A stretch of 15,080 nucleotides of DNA from Neolecta irregularis DAH-3. Its lineage: Eukaryota; Ascomycota; Neolectomycetes; Neolectales; Neolectaceae. Each line of letters begins with the position of its first letter. Position 1 is the first letter of the stretch. The stretch spans positions 1-15,080 of the forward strand of contig LXFE01000440.1 in assembly GCA_001929475.1 (NCBI GenBank). The letters are read 5' to 3'. The position numbers were made by a program, and so were the translations under genes. Below, piece by piece: positions 7,453 through 15,080 of the stretch. The notes under the pieces were generated by a model that was not told where the DNA came from, made no database searches, and was given only the letters and a program-made list of their open reading frames with translations.

Positions 7453-8146
7453 CTCATGACCCTGAGTTGAGAGCTAAAGAGGGCGATGTGATGTTGGGAA
7501 GAACAATCAGAATAGCTGCTGGTATTTGAGAGACTGCATGTCCAGCTGTAAGCCTATCGGAAGGGGAACAGATTCGGACGGAGAATCCAGTGGTTTACTT
7601 CATCCGAATTTTGACACTAGTAGTACATGCACCAATCGTTAACTCGCACTAATTCAGAGCACCTCTGTCATCAATTTAAGAACTTCACACAAAAGTCTCA
7701 TAAAAGACTCGTGGTCGTGAAGGAATAATTTCTTTTACAAAACGTGTCCGCCAAACTTAGGCTCGTGATCATCAATTGGAGTTCATTATTCGATGCAAAA
7801 GTACGTAATAGACCCCCAGAAGATGATTTGAGTGTGTGAAAGCACTCTCGGTTATTACATTCACATCTTAAATTAAACAGATTTCGAGCCCGGATCAGTC
7901 ACTTCTCGTGGAGTTTCGCTGATTGATCTACAATTCGAGAAGCTCTAAGATCAGAACCCAAATCTTTCATGGAATCTAACTTTCCTTCCAAGCGGGAGTG
8001 ACAGGGAAATAATGGAGTCCGTCAATATTACGATCTGCAGATAGGCCCTTCACGTGACTCTACAAGACATTTAACCCTTCTAACTTTCCCTCGCTCTGAC
8101 AAAAAGCTAACCAACCTTACCTGAGAAACAGATGTATACTGCAAAT
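7453..8146. other. Intergenic, no supported gene
   Basis: No open frame with family features on either strand and no clear repeat. It may include decayed sequence, but I see nothing specific. Confidence 0.45.
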
Positions 8147-8395
8147 ACAAATGATTACTATAGAAACCCTCTTTATATTATCGACTGATTTCTGGTTCAA
8201 AGAATTTCCGAAACTCCGAAACTCCCACTAAAATCTGGCATTGGGATATGACTGCTTGAACCGTTCCAAAGCCAAGGCCCATCAACGAAATGCACATGCA
8301 AATGAGTACTATAAAAACACACTAAAATCTGGCGTTGGGAATAGCGAGAAATATGACTGCTTGAAGCGTACCAAAGCCAAGGCCCATCAACAAAA
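8147..8395. repeat. Imperfect direct duplication
   Basis: Copy A core is 8226-8290 and copy B core 8320-8395 (ACTAAAATCTGGC, ATATGACTGCTTGAA, CCAAAGCCAAGGCCCATCAAC in both). Copy B has roughly a dozen extra bases in the middle. The words CAAATGANTACTATA before each core (8147 and 8298) show that the unit extends further left, with copy B lacking about 55 bases between. Open frames across it contain the doubled peptide KAKAHQ but resemble no family I know. Confidence 0.65.
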
Positions 8396-9197
8396 CTTTC
8401 CAAAACCGTCGTCGCTGCAGTTTGATTAGAGACGAGCGTTTATAGATTTAATAGATTGTTGATTGGTTATGGCGTCAGCTTGTGGCATCCTCAGGCTCTA
8501 GGTCTGACCCTGTCCCGGTAGAAGCTCACCAGCCTTTCTGGAAGAAGAGATAAATAATTAATAGAAAAATAAGTAGTAAATAAAAGAAATAGCATCGTCT
8601 ATACCCTGGATCCGGCCAAGAAGTTATGAAAGTGGCGGGGAATGTAAGTTGAGGAGCTTTGGGTTGAAATTTGGGTTGGATGCCAATTTCTCGCCGGCGG
8701 TGCCACACTGCAACCTAATAGTATTAGGTACTTCTGTTAAAAAGTAACGCCCGACTATTCGGCTACGACTCTAAGTCAGTACCAAGGCAATAATACAATC
8801 ACCGACCCTTTGAAAACAATTCTACCCCTCGATAAAGGTTGCGAATTTCTCCCGCATGCGTCAAGCCTTACAGTTCCGCATTGAAATATTCTACAACCCC
8901 CGATCTACTTCGTTTCCTCTTTTGACAGCTGAAACATCTATCATCCGATTTTTTCAGTCCGGGTTCCCCTGATGCGGAACTCAAAAGTACCTAACGCATC
9001 GAATTGATTAAGGGGTCTCAGTCAACTCCGATAACGAGACACACTCTTGTAGACTTTTCATTTCTACATTACTGCTTCCAGTCTTTTACTAGAATATTTC
9101 CTGATCCAGGCACAATCATGCTCAGGCACTTCTCAATCCACTCCGGCAGCGAGACAAATGTTCTCCGTCCAAGTAAGCCACTGATTTCTGCCGTTAC
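8396..9197. other. Intergenic, upstream of secreted repeat protein
   Basis: A long non-coding stretch. I see no gene or repeat that I can support. Its last few hundred bases presumably carry control sites for the gene at 9258. Confidence 0.4.
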
Positions 9198-9257
9198 TTT
9201 ATAAACCTTCCTTCCGTTCTCATTTCTATTCATCAAATCAAACATTAACATAACAAA
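9198..9257 (+). promoter_or_regulatory. Core promoter and leader of the repeat protein
   Basis: TTTATAAA at 9198-9205 stands about 53-60 nt before the ATG. The leader is CT-rich and then A-rich (CATTAACATAACAAAATG), typical of well-expressed fungal genes. This spacing is close to that of the two small secreted-protein genes. Confidence 0.55.
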
Positions 9258-10274
9258 ATGCAACTCACATATCTGTTCATCGCTTTCATAGCCGCAGCAA
9301 CTGGGAATCCCGGATCCCCGACACTCGATTCAATTCTCGAGAAAAAAGGCGGTGATCCATGTACCGGTGCACAAAAGGATATTTTCTGGGGAAAATTAGT
9401 TGGGGCGTTAGCAGGAAAAAACTCCACCGAAATCGGAGAATTCGGTGGAATAACGGGATTTTACCCTTCAACTGCACAGGACGAGAACTCATGTCTCTCT
9501 CCTGCCAAGGCCTATATATCAACATTTACGAGCTCGCAGGCGGATTCCTGCATTCAAAATTTCGATAAGATCGTTGGAGAGTTCCGTCAGTCTGGCTCCG
9601 ACTCTGGCTCCCACTCTGGTTCCGATTCTGGCTCTGGTTCCCACTCTGGTTCCGACGGCTCCCACTCTGGCTCCGACGGCTCCAACTCTGGCTCTGACGG
9701 TTCCCACTCTGGTTCCGACGGTTCCCACTCAGGTTCCGACGGTTCCCACTCTGGTTCCGACGGTTCCCACTCAGGTTCCGACGGCTCCCACTCTGGCTCC
9801 GACGGCTCCCACTCTGGTTCCGACGGTTCCCACTCTGGTTCCGACGGTTCCCACTCTGGTTCCGACGGTTCCCACTCAGGTTCCGACGGCTCCCACTCTG
9901 GTTCCGACGGTTCCCACTCTGGCTCCGACGGCTCCAACTCTGGCTCTGACGGTTCCCACTCTGGTTCCGACGGTTCCCACTCTGGTTCCGACGGCCCCCA
10001 CTCTGGCTCTGGTTCCGACTCTGGTTCCGACTCCCAATCTAGCTCCGACTCCCATTCTGGCTCCCATCTTAGCACTCATGTTAGCACCCACATTGGCAGC
10101 CCTTCTACTTCGCCGCACACTAATAGCCCAACTTCCTCGAGCACTATAGTTACTCCTTCTCCCAATCCCCGCACCCTCATCATCCCCATTTCTACCTCCA
10201 CTGTTTCACATTCTTCACTTGTCCCTTCTATTGCTATCCCAACGCCTACTTTCCCGATTATTGGTCTAAAATAA
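9258..10274 (+). CDS. Secreted Ser/Asp/Gly heptad-repeat protein
   Basis: One uninterrupted frame of 338 residues. Signal peptide: about residues 1-16 ([16 protein letters not shown]). Residues 17-110 are a compact unique domain with three cysteines (GDPC, NSC, DSC), unknown to me. Residues 128-246 are 17 copies of S[HN]SGSDG, flanked by less regular SGSDS stretches. The C terminus (about 265-338) is Ser/Thr/Pro-rich, like an O-mannosylated stalk, and ends hydrophobic (FPIIGLK) without an obvious GPI signal. Likely a secreted, heavily glycosylated surface or matrix protein. The acidic Ser-Asp repeats recall the stalks of bacterial Sdr adhesins in composition only. An adhesin, or a metal- or water-binding coat protein, is possible but not shown. 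Confidence 0.8.
   Translation: MQLTYLFIAFIAAATGNPGSPTLDSILEKKGGDPCTGAQKDIFWGKLVGALAGKNSTEIGEFGGITGFYPSTAQDENSCLSPAKAYISTFTSSQADSCIQNFDKIVGEFRQSGSDSGSHSGSDSGSGSHSGSDGSHSGSDGSNSGSDGSHSGSDGSHSGSDGSHSGSDGSHSGSDGSHSGSDGSHSGSDGSHSGSDGSHSGSDGSHSGSDGSHSGSDGSHSGSDGSNSGSDGSHSGSDGSHSGSDGPHSGSGSDSGSDSQSSSDSHSGSHLSTHVSTHIGSPSTSPHTNSPTSSSTIVTPSPNPRTLIIPISTSTVSHSSLVPSIAIPTPTFPIIGLK
9639..9995 (+). repeat. In-frame 21-bp minisatellite, 17 units
   Basis: Seventeen 21-bp units, each coding S-H/N-S-G-S-D-G, with only silent changes (GGT/GGC, TCT/TCA) apart from His to Asn in units 3 and 15. Units 2-5 and 14-17 have the same order of variants, pointing to a larger duplication of 12 units (252 bp). The period is a multiple of three and contains no stop in several frames, so long spurious frames appear on both strands. 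Confidence 0.9.
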
Positions 10275-10679
10275 GAGTAATTATTGTATTGAAGGTTGGT
10301 CGGGTTTCGTTTCTAGACATCAATATATCTTTATCATCATGGTTTATTTCTACTACATCTTTGCTACTTATCGTTCTCGCCTTCCTGGAGATTACATCCT
10401 TTCAAAATTCCCCCGAGGCATCCACGTTTAAGGGAGGCGTCAATGCGCCGGGAAGTCCAACTTGAAATAATTGACCTGATTTGCATATGTGAATAATCCC
10501 TACTTTTGAGAGGTTAAGAAAATTCTCAGGTTTAGAAATTCGAGTTGCCTTTTTCACAACACAACTCGCCGCACACCATACGTTGTCGCTTCTCATTCTA
10601 ATGAAACAGATAACAACCCCTAGATCAGGATATAAAAATCCGGTAAAACCAGATGTGTGGACTACCAGCCCCAAGATGG
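10275..10679. other. 3' flank of repeat protein, no supported gene
   Basis: A minus-strand frame of 90 codons (10674-10402) has no recognised features. Otherwise this is AT-rich intergenic sequence. Confidence 0.4.
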
Positions 10680-11060
10680 CAGTACAGGGCTGACGGACGG
10701 CGCTCTCGCAATCGGACCTTGGTGAGGACAGCTGTCAGCACACGACCTGAGGTTGGGCGCTGATACGGACTTTGGTTGGATATGCCGATGTAGATACTGT
10801 GAGTAAGAGTAACTACAAATACTGAATATCGGGTGAAAGCCTAGCAAGCTAATCTGACTGGGCGCTACTTATATACAGATTCGCCACATGTGCTGCTGCC
10901 GTCATCTGCCTGCCCGCCTTTCTGTTGCCTTGCAGGGTGGCTACGCTGACCGACCCGACTGGGATGAGCTGCGGCCCTTGTTGGAGGTGGCAAGCTGGTG
11001 GGGGTTGCGACGGTGGGGTATAGTTGTGTCCCCACAAACAACAATCCTAATCCGGGAGAG
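10680..11060. other. GC-richer anonymous block
   Basis: Base composition rises relative to both flanks. Plus-strand translation near 10930-11030 reads GYADRPDWDELRPLLEV then ASWWGLRRWG, an odd Trp/Leu/Arg-rich piece without start or family match. It could be a remnant of a mobile element or of an old gene. I cannot decide, and there is no similarity to the E1-E3 repeats. Confidence 0.3.
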
Positions 11061-11864
11061 GAGACACGTTATACGATCCTTCCCTTTTCTATAAATGTTA
11101 GTTCATGCTCGCCCTGTTGCGGTTCACTGGATCGCAAAAGAGGCGTTAAAGCTAGAGACTGATATGTCAGGGTACTAGGGCCGATTCGACTACTGCATTT
11201 ACAAATTCTTAAGACGATCATGTTACAGAAATAGAAAGGCCTTTGAATATGAAAAAGATTCAAAGTACATGCACACCAAGACTCCTAGCAGATAGCCATT
11301 AAACTACCTGGTTACAGTCACTAACCCTAAGCCCTATGCCCTGGAAGCTATCTATATGTTTCAGGAATAAACGAAATAAACACTAGTACTAATACATCCA
11401 AGCCAGTTATCAAAAATTGGACATACGAAAGCTAATGAGAAAATGAGGGTCAGGTTTTGAAGTGAACGAATGCGAATCCTTGGAGAGCGAGATATTGATT
11501 CAATATATGGGAAACGTTGGTTCATCTCGCTACACGCTCAAAGTTATGAGATGCCTGAAACTGAAATGAAGTTCAGCAGGTAATTTAAAAGAGGCGCAAG
11601 CGGATTGAAGAATGAAACTTAATCGCATGTACCCTGCTGAGAAGAGATCTGCAATCGCAAGACAAGGGGTTTTAACCAGAGCGATAAATGACACTGGATG
11701 CACAGACAAGCTGTTTTCGGAAACTGAATCGTGCCAAAGCCAACGTGGTTGGACATTGCCTGATGCTGACTATACTAGTAACACATATTTCGGAGGAGAA
11801 CCAATGTAACTATGGGTACCGGATATATCACGAATCTCAACTATATGCTGATTTCGCAGCTGGT
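11061..11864. other. Intergenic plus 3' region of the RPN13 gene
   Basis: No gene is supported. The plus-strand frames at 11612-12170 are antisense to the end of the proteasome-receptor gene. The part near 11865 is probably its 3' UTR. Confidence 0.45.
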
Positions 11865-12830
11865 TCACTCTTCCATTCGATCTTCATCTTGACTTTGCCG
11901 TTTCCTTGCAATAGCTCGAAGAAACTCTTCAACACCAACTCCGGTATTGTCGTCCAGCCCCAGTTGTCTCAACAACGGAGCCAACTGACCGGTGCTCAGC
12001 GCATAAGAAAGACTTGCAAGAGCCTCAACAATCAATCGAAATTATACCGGAGCGGGAAATATTTACCTGTTGGAATTGAGGACTTGTTAAAACATGTTCC
12101 AAATCACTCATATCGAAACCTGGCGGAAGAAATCTTGCAAGAGTATTTCGAACATTCTCATTTCGAATAAGTAGCCGTGCTGTATCTGGCGTAAGGACAT
12201 CGTTCAAAGAAATTTCTTCTTGACGTTCATGAGTTGGTTGAGCGATCCCACCGATGAGTTGCCTCAAACTCGCCATTTGGTCGGCAGTGAGAGTGTTTGT
12301 TTCTGAAGTCCCTCGACTGGGTGCCGGAACATCACTAGGTCTTTGCAAAACTACTCCAGCTGGCCCACTATACTATCAGAAGTCTACTTTGAAGTGCGTA
12401 CATGTCAGTCCTATTTGGATTGGTTGGCGTTTGACTCTCCATCGCTTGCCAGGAAGGATCTTCAATCAAATGGTTCACTGAGTTCATATAGCTCTCATCG
12501 TTGTCTGTCTTTCCCTCCTGCATCCAGAAAAACGATCGTGAAGAAGAAGATCGGAATTTAAGGCAATAGACTCGGCCGGTTGTACATTGTGGGATTGGCA
12601 CAAATTCTGCGTCTCCGGGAAATATGATGAGGTCCTGATATCAATAAGCCTGTTTCCCCGACAATGTGGCGCGAAACATCTTCAACCGCATTTGTAGAAC
12701 GATCCTTCCAGTAAAAGTGCAGCAGATCATCCTGAAGTTCCATAGAAATCAATCCTTTTCGGGGATCTGCTTTCACCAAAGTCCCTTCTCTTGTCATCCT
12801 TCCTGCTTTGAACTGAACAAGGGGCGCCAT
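11865..12830 (-). CDS. RPN13: Proteasomal ubiquitin receptor Rpn13
   Basis: A subunit of the 26S proteasome lid/base region. Its N-terminal Pru domain binds Rpn2 and ubiquitin; its C-terminal DEUBAD domain binds the deubiquitinase Uch37/UCHL5 where that enzyme exists. Exons: 12830-12678, 12634-12402, 12367-12067, 12023-11865, about 281 residues. The Pru domain spans about residues 1-115: [37 protein letters not shown] and [19 protein letters not shown]. The DEUBAD-like part contains [24 protein letters not shown] and [20 protein letters not shown] then [10 protein letters not shown]. Introns are 43, 34 and 43 nt. The first and third joins are exact in phase and family sequence. The middle one (GTACGC...ATAG) is phase-consistent but lies in a linker and is less certain. 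Baker's yeast Rpn13 lacks the C-terminal domain; this fungus keeps it. Confidence 0.9.
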
Positions 12831-13240
12831 GCTTAAGGTGTTGGTTTGAATCGATGTTTAAAGTAACGAATCTTATTTCGAGAATAGAGTGAGAGGAGGC
12901 CGCGAGTAATTGCCGTTAACCTGGGATTTACAAAATGAGAAATGACCCTTAAATGAATAATTGTGCGCGTGAAGATTAGTCCGCTTGACCCAAACGAGAT
13001 TTACCGATTTCTTGAAAACACAAAGAAATATACCAAGGAATCGAACCGGTCGATGCTTCTGGCCTCTAGTCGTGACGGGTCTTAGAAATGACTTCGAAAT
13101 CAAAAACATCAGTTCCTGCCGTGAACAGTAATGGGGCATTACTTATCTGCCGCAACAAACATCTCAAGTATATATCATCATATCACGGTGTAAAAACATA
13201 TCTATAACATATCCAACCCGCCGGCTTATTCAGCTCATAG
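12831..13240. other. Upstream of RPN13, no supported gene
   Basis: Contains an open minus-strand frame (13139-12873) with no family features. A GGTTCGATTCC word on the minus strand near 13038-13048 looks like a tRNA B box but lacks a pairing T-stem and an A box. Confidence 0.45.
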
Positions 13241-13619
13241 GTATGGCTTCAGCTACCAATCAAATTTCTTGAATCACTATGTGCTGTGAATAAAGCTTCC
13301 CGTCAACCAACTCCTAATGATCAGCAAGTATTCTTTGATCTTGTACGGATACGAAAACTCGTTGATGAACCGACGAATTTTGCTGTCCAAGTGGTAAGCG
13401 GAAGTAGAAATCCAGCCCGTGGAAAGCTGAATCGAGATCGATTCAACAACGAATAAGAGAACATGCCTGTGCAAAATTGACGAGATTGGGACAAGTGTTG
13501 CAACGATGCAGTCTGCAAGTGCTGTCGAAGACGTTGCCATGCTTGCTTTGAAAGGACAGAAAGATAATATGAATGCTCGAATCAATCATATACATCATCA
13601 TCAAGATATAGATGACTGA
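13241..13619 (+). pseudogene. Frameshifted relic of a conserved fungal protein family
   Basis: Coherent protein-like sequence spread over three frames. Frame a (from 13241) reads KFLESLCAVNKASRQPTP, FFDLVRIRKLVDEPTNFAVQ and LNRDRFNN, then stops. Frame b takes over with RIREHACAKL. Frame c continues with IDEIGTSVATMQSAS and AVEDVAMLALKGQKDNMNAR, ending TGA at 13617-13619. From memory this order (LVDEATDLAVRA-like, then REHAxxKL, then LDEIAxSVATMQSASxLEDVA) belongs to an uncharacterised family of fungal proteins of TPR type. Two shifts close together, about five residues missing between them, and a degraded C-terminal motif indicate a pseudogene. A divergent gene with an unusual intron is less likely. 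The overlapping minus-strand frame of 102 codons is taken as its shadow. Confidence 0.5.
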
Positions 13620-13896
13620 GTCAAGTTACTTTTCTCTCTGATTTATTTGGGTTGGATTGGCTTGGATCTTGTTTATTTTCTATTTAGCTACAATAATAGA
13701 ACGAATCCGCCTCATAACGAACTCTACACCCTTTAACGCCACATCGTTATTAGCAGGCTCGACTCTACGCAGAAAGAGGTTTCATCCGCCACAAAGGTGA
13801 GGAAGTATAAGAAGGCCTCAATTGATCAAAACTAACAGCCCAAATCCCCGAAACATAGAAAGATTAAGGGCTCTGACTAATCACCATTGGGACAGA

Positions 13897-14833
13897 ATGT
13901 TGCATACTCATACCCACCCTGCTCATGAACATGGGTAATCAGCGATACCTGCTCCTGAAGCCCCTTAACCATCAGACATACCCATGAGCATCTCGAATCA
14001 GCTGGATCATTCAGTGCTCGAGAACTCCCTCTATCTCATAGAGATTTCTCAAGTCGCGCATTCACGGTCGGAATAGGGGGGTTTTTTCTATCCTCTTTGA
14101 AAAACAAATAACCCTGTAGGCCAGTTGGTTCGGGAAAAACGGCGTTAATGCTCCAATTATGCCGATCTCTTGGCCCGAAATGTTCAATTGCTGTGGTTAC
14201 GAATGATATCTTCACCCGTGAAGATCAAGAATTCTTGATCCGTAATGAGGCGCTAGAAAAAGAACGCATTAAAGCAATTGAAACTGGTGCCTTTTTTCTC
14301 CAAAGGATAACAATTTATTTGAGTAGGTGGCTGTCCCCATGCAGCTATTAGAGAAGATATTTCCGCAAATTTACATGCGTTGGAGGACCTTCATGTGCAG
14401 TTCAATCCAGATCTTTTGCTTGTTGAAAGTGGAGGGGACAATCTTGCCGCAAATTACTCTAGGGAGCTGGCAGATTTTATCATCTATGTTGTAAGATCCC
14501 TCTTGCCATGCTCATCAGGTCATGATATATTCAGATCGATGTTTCTGGAGGTGATAAAATACCAAGAAAAGGTGGACCAGGAATCACGCAGAGCGATGTG
14601 CTGGTGATAAATAAAACTGATCTTTCTGAAATTGTTGGAGCGGATTTGGATGTGATGGACCGAGATGCCAGGAAGATGAGGTACTTGGTTGTACCATGCA
14701 TTTTTCTGACTCTTTTCACAGAGAAGGTGGTCCAACAATCTTTGCTCAGGTAAAGAATGGCAAGGGCGTTGAAGAGATTATTGGCTTGATACTTGGTGCT
14801 GCGAGAGAGAGTGTACCAGGGTTCAACATATGA
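13897..14833 (+). CDS. ureG: Urease accessory GTPase UreG
   Basis: A cytosolic SIMIBI-class GTPase that delivers nickel to apo-urease with the UreF/UreD(H) partners. Six exons (13897-13934, 13976-14080, 14120-14286, 14327-14490, 14535-14680, 14722-14833) sum to 732 nt and 243 residues with every phase consistent. His-rich N terminus [19 protein letters not shown], a probable nickel-binding extension. P-loop GPVGSGKT at residues 48-55; [15 protein letters not shown]; the metal-binding CPH at 106-108 within [36 protein letters not shown]; the G4 motif NKTD at 184-187; [11 protein letters not shown]; stop after PGFNI. Introns are 41, 39, 40, 44 and 41 nt. All key residues are present, so the gene looks functional. 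Urease itself and the other accessory genes are not in the window. Confidence 0.95.
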
Positions 14834-15017
14834 AGTGAAGTTGTAGAGTATTAGAGGATTTTAGGATCCTGGCAACGTAGATGAGAATAAGAAACCGTGA
14901 AAACTATTCTTTGATGCCTAGCTGGATGAATAGAGCATTATCCATAGCCCTTCAAATGGGCGGCTACAGTACTACTTATAGGAGACAGATAGCCATGTCA
15001 CTTTTAGTGACTAGCAG

Positions 15018-15080
15018 ACTTGCTTGCTTGCATATTTCAGGCCTTTGGACTTGCTTGCTTGGACTTACTTGCTATTTTAC
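15018..15080. repeat. CAAGTAAGCAAGTCC-word dispersed repeat, copy C (inverted)
   Basis: The reverse complement of this stretch matches 7348-7410 with one mismatch in 63 bases. The element runs off the window edge. It starts about 185 bp downstream of the ureG stop codon, in opposite orientation to copy B. Near-identity suggests recent spread or gene conversion. Confidence 0.85.

Noticed and set aside
9639-9995. Ser-Asp repeat taken as a bacterial Sdr adhesin or RTX calcium-binding repeat
   Set aside because: The gene has a eukaryotic leader and signal peptide and no LPXTG anchor. The heptad S[HN]SGSDG does not fit the RTX nonapeptide.
11688-12170. Plus-strand frame of 160 codons
   Set aside because: It is antisense to RPN13 exons 3 and 4, which are clearly coding on the minus strand.
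13030-13100. tRNA on the minus strand (GGTTCGATTCC word)
   Set aside because: The T-stem does not pair and no A box or acceptor stem is present.
13277-13585. Minus-strand frame of 102 codons with a hydrophobic start
   Set aside because: The plus strand carries recognisable conserved blocks in this same stretch, so the minus frame is probably its shadow. A bL36m-like reading of a neighbouring frame was also tried and did not hold.

Overview
The window is nuclear DNA of a filamentous fungus. Three things show this: spliced genes with very short introns, fungal protein families (a Pru-domain proteasome receptor, a urease GTPase, a DUF2985 membrane protein, a mitochondrial NAD/FAD/folate-type carrier), and small secreted proteins. 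The DNA is AT-rich with abrupt GC-rich repeat islands. I could not fix the lineage: the Rpn13 and UreG sequences would suit a basidiomycete or an early ascomycete, and the effector-like pair suits either.

Layout. 1-3860: two tandem paralogous genes for small secreted proteins (plus strand, start codons 2281 bp apart), a probable third decayed start, and several GC-rich repeat copies. 4110-4870 (minus): a DUF2985-type membrane protein. 5285-5510: a repeat built from CAAGTAAGCAAGTCC-like words. 5713-6813 (minus): a mitochondrial carrier. 6814-9197: mostly non-coding, with more repeat copies and a direct duplication. 9258-10274 (plus): a secreted protein with 17 exact-length heptad repeats S[HN]SGSDG. 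10275-11864: no recognisable gene. 11865-12830 (minus): Rpn13, rebuilt from four exons. 13241-13619 (plus): a frameshifted relic of a conserved fungal family. 13897-14833 (plus): UreG, rebuilt from six exons. 15018-15080: an inverted copy of the 7.35-kb repeat.

Introns. I placed 15 introns by matching exon phases and family sequence. Fourteen are 34-46 nt and one (first carrier intron) may be 157 nt. One appears to be GC-AG. Any single-ORF reading of this window breaks these genes, so the coordinates given are outer limits, with the exons listed in the evidence.

The housekeeping genes (proteasome, urease maturation, mitochondrial transport) have no evident shared pathway. The accessory part is the secreted-protein pair, the repeat-rich secreted protein and the dispersed repeats around them, a layout like that of fast-evolving regions in plant-associated fungi. 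All of this comes from reading the sequence; no database search was run.
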